7,320 bases of DNA from Pseudomonadota bacterium (lineage in GTDB: Bacteria; Pseudomonadota; Gammaproteobacteria; UBA11654). Every line of letters begins with the position of its first letter. The stretch's first letter is position 1. Location of the stretch: the NCBI GenBank assembly GCA_029979325.1, contig JAPOHS010000047.1:1-7320 (forward strand). The letters are read 5' to 3'. Below the pieces are notes generated by a model. It was not told the DNA's origin. It was given only the letters and a program-made list of their open reading frames with translations, and did no database searches. The position numbers were made by a program, and so were the translations under genes. Of the stretch, positions 1 to 5,607 are shown one piece after another.

Positions 1-571
1 AAACAGCCGAATTCAGAGCTGCGAAATAGTTATCCTTTATGGGGACAACAGTGCCAAGATATTTTTCAATAAGCTCAGGATGATCTATGGCTGCTTCTGA
101 GAACGAACAAAAGATAACACCTGCCTCTGCAAGTTTGTCTTTGAATGTGGTTACCACTGAAACGCTATCAAATACCGCATCAACCGCCACTCCAGCTAAT
201 TTGGCTCTCTCATGAAGCGGGATACCAAGTTTTTCATATGTCTCAAGCAGCTTTGGATCTACTTCTTCAAGCGATTTTGGTCCATCGTCTTGTTTGGGTT
301 TTGAAAAATATGAGATGGCTTGATAATCGATTGGATCAATCGATAACTTTGCCCAATCGGGTTGAGGCATTTTTTTCCAATGATCGAAAGCCTTTAATCG
401 CCAATTAAGAAGAAAATCCGGTTCATTCTTCATTTTGGAAATCAATGTCACAACTTTTTCATCGAGACCCGGAGGTATGGTCTCAGATTCAATTTCTGTG
501 GTAAAACCATATTCATATGATTTATTCAGGAACGCATTGATCTCTTTATTTTTATTCTCTATATCACTCAT
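1..571 (-). CDS. sufB: SufB, Fe-S cluster assembly scaffold subunit (N-terminal 190 residues, cut by window edge)
   Basis: SufB is the cytoplasmic scaffold of the SUF pathway. With SufC and SufD it forms the SufBCD complex, which assembles Fe-S clusters from sulfur delivered by SufS. Translating 571 down to 2 gives 190 residues without a stop. They contain stretches very like E. coli SufB: LLETYEKLGIPLHERAKLAG, GVAVDAVFDSVSVVTTFK and YLGTVVPIKDNYFAALNSAV. The usual length is about 480-495 residues, so about 60% lies beyond the left edge, including the beta-helix core and the catalytic Cys/Arg region. The start is ATG at 571-569, 26 bases after the stop of the Rrf2 regulator and with only a weak purine-rich leader (GAAGAAAAAAT). 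It is therefore probably co-transcribed with, and partly coupled to, the regulator. sufC, sufD and sufS would be expected further left. No frameshift is visible. I am very sure of the family. Confidence 0.96.
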   Translation of the reverse strand, partial: MSDIENKNKEINAFLNKSYEYGFTTEIESETIPPGLDEKVVTLISKMKNEPDFLLNWRLKAFDHWKKMPQPDWAKLSIDPIDYQAISYFSKPKQDDGPKSLEEVDPKLLETYEKLGIPLHERAKLAGVAVDAVFDSVSVVTTFKDKLAEAGVIFCSFSEAAIDHPELIEKYLGTVVPIKDNYFAALNSAV

Positions 572-597
572 TTGATTTTTTCTTCGTCAAAATAGGC

Positions 598-1053
598 TCA
601 ATGGTTTTCTCGTGAAACAGGTATGTTTGTACTGATAAAATGTTCAATCCGAGTGGGCTGTATTAAATCTCCAAGGGTTATATCATTCAGTGCCCACTGA
701 ACCCTCTGATTGATCATTTGCCACGCGTTTCCTATGTTACAAAAGTCCTCGACTTGGCATTGATCATCATCGCTTGAACATTGTGTGATTGATAGATCAC
801 CATCAAGTTTTTTTAATAAAACAGCAACAGAGAGATCTTTCGTATCATCTCCCAATGCATATCCACCGGATGCACCTTGCTTTGATATCACCAGATTCTT
901 CCGGTTGAGTTTTTTAAGAATCTTTTGTGTGGTCGGCAATGAAATATGAGTCTCACTGGCGATTTCCTTCGCAGTCAGCAATTTTTTATCATGCAGTGCA
1001 AGATTTGCAAGTATCAAGACCGCATAATCAGTCATCTTAGTTATTCTAAGCAT
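598..1053 (-). CDS. Rrf2-family Fe-S-sensing regulator of the SUF operon (IscR-like)
   Basis: A 151-residue transcription factor of the Rrf2 family, close to the SUF-system regulator type found just upstream of sufB in many gammaproteobacteria. Residues 1-65 form the winged helix: MTDYAVLILANLA, then LTAKEIA, then a recognition helix ISLPTTQKILKKL, then the wing KQGASGGYAL. Residues 85-110 carry three cysteines, C92, C99 and C105 (C-x6-C-x5-C), at the place where IscR holds its [2Fe-2S] cluster with C92/C98/C104. A cluster-responsive repressor is therefore likely, though the spacing differs by one residue. The start at 1053 is chosen because AAGG lies 6 bases upstream of it; the in-frame Met7 has no such site. 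The gene is first in the suf operon, with a dyad in its promoter, so autorepression is the natural reading. The closest alternative is IscR proper, but the sufB neighbour argues for the SUF-specific branch. Confidence 0.92.
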   Translation of the reverse strand: MLRITKMTDYAVLILANLALHDKKLLTAKEIASETHISLPTTQKILKKLNRKNLVISKQGASGGYALGDDTKDLSVAVLLKKLDGDLSITQCSSDDDQCQVEDFCNIGNAWQMINQRVQWALNDITLGDLIQPTRIEHFISTNIPVSRENH

Positions 1054-1072
1054 GAAATACCTTAACCCATTT

Positions 1073-1097
1073 AAATAGTACTATTTTAGTACGATAT
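1073..1097 (-). promoter_or_regulatory. Candidate operator resembling an IscR type-1 site
   Basis: A perfect 6-3-6 inverted repeat, GTACTA-TTT-TAGTAC (1078-1092), is centred at 1085. On the minus strand the central 11 bases read ACTAAAATAGT, which fits the core of the published IscR type-1 motif (ACTRWWWYAGT) exactly. The flanking half-sites match poorly. The dyad covers the predicted -10 box, where a bound Rrf2 protein would block RNA polymerase. The adjacent regulator gene is the obvious candidate to bind here. The dyad is seen in the sequence; binding is inferred. Confidence 0.55.
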
Positions 1098-1111
1098 AGT
1101 CTCATAATCAA
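1083..1111 (-). promoter_or_regulatory. Predicted sigma70 promoter of the suf operon
   Basis: Read on the minus strand there is a -35 box TTGATT (1111-1106), a 17-base spacer and a -10 box TAAAAT (1088-1083). Transcription would start near 1076, about 23 bases before the regulator's ATG at 1053, with an AAGG ribosome site at 1063-1060. The boxes match consensus only moderately (4/6 and 5/6), but spacing and position are ideal. Predicted by eye only. Confidence 0.55.
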
Positions 1112-1161
1112 TATCTATAGGAGTAGGGTGGAATTTGATGTGTGATTACGAACCAATAATG

Positions 1162-1188
1162 TATAATCTGTCGAGTAAAAATTAGGAG
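1162..1188 (+). promoter_or_regulatory. -10 box and ribosome binding site of the aldolase gene
   Basis: A perfect TATAAT lies at 1162-1167, followed at 1184-1188 by AGGAG, seven bases before the ATG at 1196. The start of transcription would be near 1174, leaving a short leader of about 22 bases. No good -35 box is present at 16-18 bases: TTGATG at 1135-1140 is 21 bases away. The promoter may rely on its -10 box or on an activator. It shares the 142-base gap with the divergent suf promoter; the two -10 boxes are about 75 bases apart. Confidence 0.55.
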
Positions 1189-1195
1189 ACAAAAA

Positions 1196-2212
1196 ATGGA
1201 TCTAAGTTCATTGAATTCAATAGCACAATCAATGGTTGCTCCCAACAAGGGGATACTTGCTGCCGATGAAAGCACACCAACCATTGGAAAACGATTTGCC
1301 ACAATTGATACAGAATCAACTGAAAGCAATAGACAGACCTATCGCAATTTACTTTTCACGAGCCCGAATGTTTCAGAATATATAAGTGGCGTTATTTTAT
1401 TTGATGAAACCATCAGACAATCGACCAACGACGGAATACCATTTGCAGAGCATCTCACTTCACTTGGGATTGTTCCAGGCATCAAAGTAGATAAAGGTGT
1501 TAAAGGCATCCCTTTTTGTGATGGAGAAACCGTTACAGAGGGATTGGACGGACTAGATGAAAGATTGGATGAGTATTACGAGCTTGGTGCACGATTCGCA
1601 AAATGGAGAGCAGTTATTAGCATTTCAGATGATTTGCCTTCAAAGAATTGCATCAGATTGAATGCACATGCTTTGGCAAGATATGCCGCACTCTGTCAGC
1701 AAGCACAGATCGTTCCAATTGTAGAGCCTGAAGTTCTGATGGATGGAACTCACGATATCGATAGATGTTTTGATGTTACATCAGAAGTTTTGCAAGAAGT
1801 TTTTGCCGAATTAAATAATCAACAAGTTGCTTTAAATGGGATTGTACTCAAGCCAAACATGGTTATTTCAGGGATGGATGCTGCCAATAGAGCAGATATA
1901 CCCACTGTGGCGAGTGCAACCGTGAAATGCTTATCTGAAAATGTTCCTGATGAGGTTCCTGGTATCGCATTCTTATCCGGTGGTCAAACCTCGGAAGAAG
2001 CGACAGCACATTTGAGCTCTATGAATGAAATGGGCCCACATCCTTGGCAGTTAACATTCTCCTATGGCAGAGCCCTACAGGCAGAACCACTGAAGGTATG
2101 GTCTGGAGTGGATGGAAATATTGAGGCAGCTCAAGAGGCTTTCATCAAACGTTCAAGGCTCAATAGTCTTGCCAGAACAGGAAATTATCATCCGCAAATG
2201 GAAGAAGCATAA
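1196..2212 (+). CDS. Fructose-bisphosphate aldolase, class I (Schiff-base type)
   Basis: A cytoplasmic enzyme of glycolysis and gluconeogenesis that reversibly cleaves fructose 1,6-bisphosphate into dihydroxyacetone phosphate and glyceraldehyde 3-phosphate. The 338 residues are of the animal/plant-like class I type. Visible active-site positions, aligned to rabbit aldolase, are D24 in GILAADES, the GIKVDKG loop (95-101), K136 and R138 in FAKWR, E177 and E179 in IVEPEV, the Schiff-base K219 in IVLKPNM, and the phosphate-binding segments FLSGGQT (259-265) and FSYGRALQ (288-295). All key residues are present, so it should be active without a metal. The C terminus ends in MEEA and lacks the terminal Tyr of the animal enzymes. 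A strong AGGAG supports the start. mlaC follows after 13 bases, apparently on the same transcript. The gene is often called fda or fbaB in bacteria, but it is not the short DhnA-type FbaB of E. coli, so no symbol is given. Confidence 0.96.
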   Translation: MDLSSLNSIAQSMVAPNKGILAADESTPTIGKRFATIDTESTESNRQTYRNLLFTSPNVSEYISGVILFDETIRQSTNDGIPFAEHLTSLGIVPGIKVDKGVKGIPFCDGETVTEGLDGLDERLDEYYELGARFAKWRAVISISDDLPSKNCIRLNAHALARYAALCQQAQIVPIVEPEVLMDGTHDIDRCFDVTSEVLQEVFAELNNQQVALNGIVLKPNMVISGMDAANRADIPTVASATVKCLSENVPDEVPGIAFLSGGQTSEEATAHLSSMNEMGPHPWQLTFSYGRALQAEPLKVWSGVDGNIEAAQEAFIKRSRLNSLARTGNYHPQMEEA

Positions 2213-2225
2213 GTTTCTTAGATCT

Positions 2226-2825
2226 ATGATTAAAAATATCCTTTTGCTCCTAGCATTCATTTCAATGCCGAGTATCAGCTCTGCTGATTCCGGTCTTTTA
2301 CCTGACGAAATGATTGCAACATCGATTAACAGCATGAATGATCAACTGGGTGATCAAGAAAATAAAAAAAGACTCGAAAACAATAAAGAAGAACTCTATT
2401 CAATCATTGATTCCACACTGTCACCTTATTTTCAAAAACAGTATGCTGGAAGATTGGTGCTAAACAAGCATTGGGGAAAGACAACAAGTGATCAGAGATC
2501 TCGATTTACAGAAGGACTTTATCAATCTTTGATTAAATCATACGCACTCACTTTGCTCAATTTTGATGTCAGCAACATCGAAGTTTTACCAATCGAAGAA
2601 ATCACTGCACAAACAAAAAAACTAACGGTCAAGTCTGAGGTGTTATATCAAGGTGAAATCATACCCATGAATTTCAGTTTTGGTCTGTTTAGAGATGGTT
2701 GGAGATTCTTTGATGTTCGCATTGAAGGCGTTTCTTATATTAAAAATTACAGAAATCAGTTTGATGCCGAAATCAATGCAATTGGTATTGATGCTGTGAT
2801 TCAACGCTTGGAATCAGAAAACTAA
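2226..2825 (+). CDS. mlaC: MlaC, periplasmic phospholipid-binding carrier of the Mla pathway
   Basis: A 199-residue secreted protein of the MlaC/Ttg2D family, which ferries phospholipid between the outer-membrane MlaA complex and the inner-membrane MlaFEDB transporter. Residues 1-20 are a signal peptide (MIKN, hydrophobic core ILLLLAFI, cleavage after SSA). The mature part has the family pattern: PYFQKQYAGRLVLNKHW (about 67-83), DQRSRF (89-94), SLIKSYALTLLNF (101-113), then beta strands and a C-terminal WRFFDVRIEGVSYIKNYRNQ block (159-178). The frame stays open upstream to 2112, but that would bury the signal peptide and overlap the aldolase by 101 bases, so ATG at 2226 is preferred. It begins 13 bases after the aldolase stop with no clear Shine-Dalgarno site, suggesting dependence on upstream translation. 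The genes for MlaF, E, D and B are not in this window, unlike the E. coli mlaFEDCB operon. Its stop codon overlaps that of convergent mlaA. Confidence 0.9.
   Translation: MIKNILLLLAFISMPSISSADSGLLPDEMIATSINSMNDQLGDQENKKRLENNKEELYSIIDSTLSPYFQKQYAGRLVLNKHWGKTTSDQRSRFTEGLYQSLIKSYALTLLNFDVSNIEVLPIEEITAQTKKLTVKSEVLYQGEIIPMNFSFGLFRDGWRFFDVRIEGVSYIKNYRNQFDAEINAIGIDAVIQRLESEN
2822..2825. other. Overlapping stop codons of convergent mlaC and mlaA
   Basis: The plus-strand mlaC ends with TAA at 2823-2825, and the minus-strand mlaA ends with TAG, read from 2824 to 2822. The two genes share four bases and leave no room for an intergenic terminator. Transcripts must therefore end inside the opposing gene or run through as antisense RNA. 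Confidence 0.9.
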
Positions 2826-3550
2826 AAGTCCTCAAAGTCTATATCTGAAAACTCATCTTCATCCTCAGTAACACCATTATTCAGCTTATAATTTCTGTTT
2901 TGAATATAGGAATCTCTCAGATACTGGTAAGGATCATATGATCCATAAAGCTCGTCCTCTAGTGCAGATAAATCTGAACGCTCTTTAATTTTATCGATGA
3001 TTTTGAGCCCATATCTAGAAACACCATTGTCTATGTAGCTGATTGGGTTGAAAACATTATCTATTAAATCACCGAAACCATGACGAACTGTATATGGACC
3101 TAAAAACGGGGTCATGATGTAAGAGCCTTGGTCAACTCCCCATACACCGAGAGTTTGAGCAAAATCTTCGTCATGTGCATTCAAGCCCATTCTGGAAGCA
3201 GGATCCAAGATACCCAGTAATCCAATTGTGCTATTGATGGTGAATCTGAATAAGCCTTCTATGGATTCCAATGGTTTTCCTTGAAGTAGAAGATTGGCAA
3301 TGGTAATTGGATATTCAGCATTGTTAAAAAAATTAATAAAACCAGATTGAACGGGCTCTGGAATGATTACATCATAACCATCTGCGACAGGCTCAAGGAC
3401 GGCTTTATCCAGATCTTCATTGAATTCGAAAATACCTCTGTTGGTCTTTTCATATGGGTCTGAATCATTCGGTGCCAATGGCCCTTGGTACGAGCAGCCA
3501 CTGATGAGAATCAATACTGGGAGCAAAATAATTTTTAATTTTCTCTTCAT
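2822..3550 (-). CDS. mlaA: MlaA (VacJ), outer-membrane phospholipid-removal lipoprotein
   Basis: A 242-residue lipoprotein. In the known pathway MlaA sits in the outer membrane with a porin, extracts misplaced phospholipid from the outer leaflet and hands it to MlaC. Residues 1-19 form a lipoprotein signal with lipobox LISGC (C19). Ser follows the Cys, not Asp, consistent with outer-membrane sorting. Family motifs run in order: DPYEKTNRGIFEFN (31-44), RFTINSTIGLLGILDPAS (102-119), FAQTLGVWGV (130-139), FLGPYTVRHGFGD (149-161) and YDPYQYLRDSYIQNR (205-219). The last 18 or so residues are a strongly acidic tail rich in Asp, Glu and Phe. The ATG overlaps the bepA stop as ATGA, and no ribosome site stands before it, so translational coupling is likely. 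It is the last gene of the bcp-bepA-mlaA operon and runs into mlaC with overlapping stop codons. Confidence 0.94.
   Translation of the reverse strand: MKRKLKIILLPVLILISGCSYQGPLAPNDSDPYEKTNRGIFEFNEDLDKAVLEPVADGYDVIIPEPVQSGFINFFNNAEYPITIANLLLQGKPLESIEGLFRFTINSTIGLLGILDPASRMGLNAHDEDFAQTLGVWGVDQGSYIMTPFLGPYTVRHGFGDLIDNVFNPISYIDNGVSRYGLKIIDKIKERSDLSALEDELYGSYDPYQYLRDSYIQNRNYKLNNGVTEDEDEFSDIDFEDF
3547..3550 (-). other. ATGA start-stop overlap coupling bepA and mlaA
   Basis: On the minus strand ATG of mlaA (3550-3548) overlaps TGA of bepA (3549-3547). The preceding bases (AAAAATCGCAG) contain no ribosome site, so ribosomes finishing bepA probably reinitiate on mlaA. This would tie the amounts of the two envelope proteins together. 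Confidence 0.75.
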
Positions 3551-5007
3551 CTGCGATTTTTATTCATTTCGTCTAGATATTCTTCAACTTCATTCAGTCT
3601 TGCGATGAATTTCGCTGTTTGAATATTGGTAATGGGCTTCATTGTAAGTGCAATTTTAAGTTGTTCAATAGCCTCTTGGAAATTTCCTATGCTCAAATAA
3701 AACTCTGCCATATAGGAAAAGGCCTCAGCTTTTTCTCCAGCATTATTTGCAGCATTTGCAATTAAGCGTATCTGATAGGGTGTGGGTATTTTATTATTGA
3801 AAAGATCCAAAAGAATTTCATGAGCTTTTTTTGGGTCACCATAGCTCATTTCCAGTTCTGCATATTTTATAGTGAGGGGAATATTTCTGGGTGACAATTG
3901 AAGCCTCTTTTTCAAATGATCAATGGCTTCATTTGGCATATTTTTTCCGATCATTAAATCTGCATAAAGTATATGGAAGTGACCAAACTCATGCTTTTCA
4001 TCAAGGAATCTATTAATAATTGGTGCGGCATCATTGACCAGTCCTAGTCTGACAAGAGACAACGCCAAACCATAAAGATTTCCAATCTGATGATTCGATA
4101 AATCATCAGTGGATTTATCTTCATTGGATTTCTCCAAGAAGAACTCATAACTCTTTTCAGGAGTGGTGCTATATAGGTACCTAATTCTTGCTTTACTTAG
4201 TTCAAATCCCAACGATTCATCTTTTCTCTCAACCGTCATGCGTCTCGCTTGCTTTTTCGCAGCAGCTGAACGATTGACTGATGTTGGGTGCGTTCTCAGA
4301 AACTCAACAGATTGAGCATTCCTTGGGTCAGAACCAGTGGATAACTTTTCAAAGAACTCTGACATAGCATAAGGATCATAACCTGATAGTCCCAGTGTCT
4401 TTATTCCAATTGCCTCCGCCTCGATTTCCATATCTCTGGTGAAGTCGATTTGATTTTGAGTCATTAAAGATGGCGCAATCATCGTTCCTGCCTCAATGAC
4501 TTCGCTACTTCCAGTCGCTGCACCCAAAAGGATTGCTCCAAGGAGTATCAAGCCACCTTGTATAGAATTCGGAACTTGATCACCAATCTGTCTGGATATA
4601 TGCCTTTGAGTCACATGACTGATCTCGTGTGCAACCACAGATGCAAGCTGACTTTCGTTGTCAGCAGCCAGGCAAAGCCCATTGTGGATCCCAATGTAAC
4701 CACCCGGCATTGCAAATGCATTGATTGAATTCTGTGGCACAAAGAAATAGTTAAATTGAAAATCACCATCTTGTACCTTTGAAGACAATTTATTTCCAAG
4801 GTCCTGAATATATTCATTCAATAGAGGATCTTCAACGATCTGACCTTGTTGTCTCATGTTTCTGAAATATGCTCTTCCAATTGCTGGCTCATCCAATTTA
4901 GATAAATAAACATCACTCGGACTTCCCAAGTCAGGCAACTCAATATCTGCCTGCACTTGCCCGAACAAAAGCAATGTGCAAGTGAAAACTGATATGGCCT
5001 GTTTCAT
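3547..5007 (-). CDS. bepA: BepA-like periplasmic M48 metalloprotease/chaperone with TPR domain
   Basis: A 486-residue protein, the usual length for BepA (YfgC), which in E. coli assists LptD assembly at the BAM complex and degrades stalled forms. Residues 1-20 are a signal peptide (cleavage after VQA). The protease domain follows: YFRNMRQQGQIVEDPLLNEY (47-66), NAFAMPGGYIGIHNGL (96-111), zinc motif HEISH (127-131), and the third-ligand region EIEAEAIG (194-201) with E194 as ligand. RTHPTSVNR has H240 at the place of the E. coli switch histidine (H246). Residues about 305-455 are helical TPR-like repeats (AIDHLKKRLQLSP, KKAHEILLDLF, QEAIEQLKIALTMKP). The usual E-x-x-x-D reads E-x-x-x-E here (E198). 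The gene starts 6 bases after bcp without a clear Shine-Dalgarno site and ends in an ATGA overlap with mlaA. No sigma-E-like promoter was seen. The broader label M48 TPR protease is certain; orthology to BepA is likely. Confidence 0.9.
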   Translation of the reverse strand: MKQAISVFTCTLLLFGQVQADIELPDLGSPSDVYLSKLDEPAIGRAYFRNMRQQGQIVEDPLLNEYIQDLGNKLSSKVQDGDFQFNYFFVPQNSINAFAMPGGYIGIHNGLCLAADNESQLASVVAHEISHVTQRHISRQIGDQVPNSIQGGLILLGAILLGAATGSSEVIEAGTMIAPSLMTQNQIDFTRDMEIEAEAIGIKTLGLSGYDPYAMSEFFEKLSTGSDPRNAQSVEFLRTHPTSVNRSAAAKKQARRMTVERKDESLGFELSKARIRYLYSTTPEKSYEFFLEKSNEDKSTDDLSNHQIGNLYGLALSLVRLGLVNDAAPIINRFLDEKHEFGHFHILYADLMIGKNMPNEAIDHLKKRLQLSPRNIPLTIKYAELEMSYGDPKKAHEILLDLFNNKIPTPYQIRLIANAANNAGEKAEAFSYMAEFYLSIGNFQEAIEQLKIALTMKPITNIQTAKFIARLNEVEEYLDEMNKNRR

Positions 5008-5013
5008 ATTATT

Positions 5014-5481
5014 TTAGTTTTTGTCGAGTGTATCGAGAACCGCTTGTGCGTGACCTTTGACTTTTACCTTCCTCCATTCTTCAACCAAAATTCCCTGATC
5101 ATTGATTAAAAATGTACTTCTCTCAATGCCCATATATTTTCTTCCATACATATTTTTCTCTTTGATTACATCAAAAAGTTTGCATAGTGATTCATTCTCA
5201 TCAGAAATCAGATGAAATGGGAAGCTGTACTTGGTTTTAAATTTTTCATGCGAAGCAACTGAATCTCTAGAAACACCAAATATGACTGCATTGCTTTTGG
5301 TAAATTTTTTATAAAGATCTCTAAAATTTTCACCTTCTTTTGTGCATCCTGGCGTGCTGTCTTTTGGATAAAAATAGATGACTATATTCTTTCCGATTAG
5401 ATCGGTTGATTTTATTTCTGATCCGTCATCCAGAGTTGATGTAAATGCAGGTATTTTTTTTCCAATTTTTACTTTCGACAT
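5014..5481 (-). CDS. bcp: Bcp/PrxQ-type thioredoxin-dependent peroxiredoxin
   Basis: A 155-residue cytoplasmic thiol peroxidase that reduces hydrogen peroxide and organic hydroperoxides, normally recycled by thioredoxin. The thioredoxin-like fold shows KIPAFTSTLDDG (9-20), then YFYPKDSTPGCTKEG (36-50) with the peroxidatic C46 in the P-x3-T-x2-C motif (P39, T43, C46). GVSRDS (69-74), the FPFHLISDE strand (87-95) and the RSTFLINDQG strand (121-130) follow. The resolving cysteine that E. coli Bcp has five residues after the first is missing; that position is E51. The only other cysteine is C100, so the enzyme may work as a 1-Cys type or use an unusual partner. The start at 5481 has GAGGA (5490-5486) four bases upstream. 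It is the first gene of the bcp-bepA-mlaA operon, with a -10-like TATACT and a dyad upstream. Confidence 0.95.
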   Translation of the reverse strand: MSKVKIGKKIPAFTSTLDDGSEIKSTDLIGKNIVIYFYPKDSTPGCTKEGENFRDLYKKFTKSNAVIFGVSRDSVASHEKFKTKYSFPFHLISDENESLCKLFDVIKEKNMYGRKYMGIERSTFLINDQGILVEEWRKVKVKGHAQAVLDTLDKN

Positions 5482-5519
5482 TTCTTCCTCATTAATTAGA
5501 TGTTTTGATTACTGAGTCT

Positions 5520-5548
5520 AGTATACTTGTTCACAAATAAGTGAAACA
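5520..5548 (-). promoter_or_regulatory. Candidate promoter of the bcp-bepA-mlaA operon
   Basis: On the minus strand there is a -10-like TATACT (5525-5520) and, 17 bases upstream, a weak -35 TGTTTC (5548-5543). Transcription would begin near 5513, about 32 bases before the bcp ATG. The -10 box is good and the -35 is poor. No other convincing promoter is seen for this three-gene unit. Confidence 0.4.
5530..5545. promoter_or_regulatory. Inverted repeat TTCAC-N6-GTGAA, possible operator
   Basis: A perfect 5-6-5 dyad lies between the predicted -35 and -10 boxes of the bcp promoter. It extends to TGTTCAC/GTGAAACA (5528-5548) if one bulged base is allowed. It sits in the gap between bcp and the divergent lipoprotein gene, so one bound regulator could affect both. 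The arms are too short to exclude chance, and I do not recognise the regulator. Confidence 0.35.
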
Positions 5549-5607
5549 GCTATACATCACATATAGGTATTAGATATTAACTTTAAGCTCCCAAATATGA
5601 ATATAAG

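Noticed and set aside
145..408. Open frame of 87 codons on the plus strand
   Set aside because: It lies wholly antisense to well-conserved sufB, with no ribosome site and no recognisable protein features.
572..597. Possible terminator or separate promoter between the Rrf2 gene and sufB
   Set aside because: The 26-base gap contains no hairpin and no recognisable -10/-35 pair; read-through is the simpler explanation.
1108..1329. Open frame of 73 codons on the minus strand across the aldolase start
   Set aside because: It overlaps the aldolase N terminus and its promoter. Its composition looks like a shadow of the real gene.
2112..2225. In-frame upstream extension of mlaC by 38 residues from ATG 2112
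   Set aside because: It would overlap the aldolase gene by about 100 bases and hide a clean signal peptide that begins at ATG 2226.
3420..3608. Open frame of 62 codons on the plus strand over the bepA-mlaA junction
   Set aside because: It is antisense to two confidently identified coding regions, with no start signal.
4611..4817. Open frame of 68 codons on the minus strand inside bepA
   Set aside because: It is in another frame of the conserved HEISH region of bepA and has no protein features of its own.
5541..5562. CRP-like pairing of GTGA and TCAC in the bcp upstream region
   Set aside because: The half-sites are not separated by the 6 bases CRP requires, so it does not qualify.
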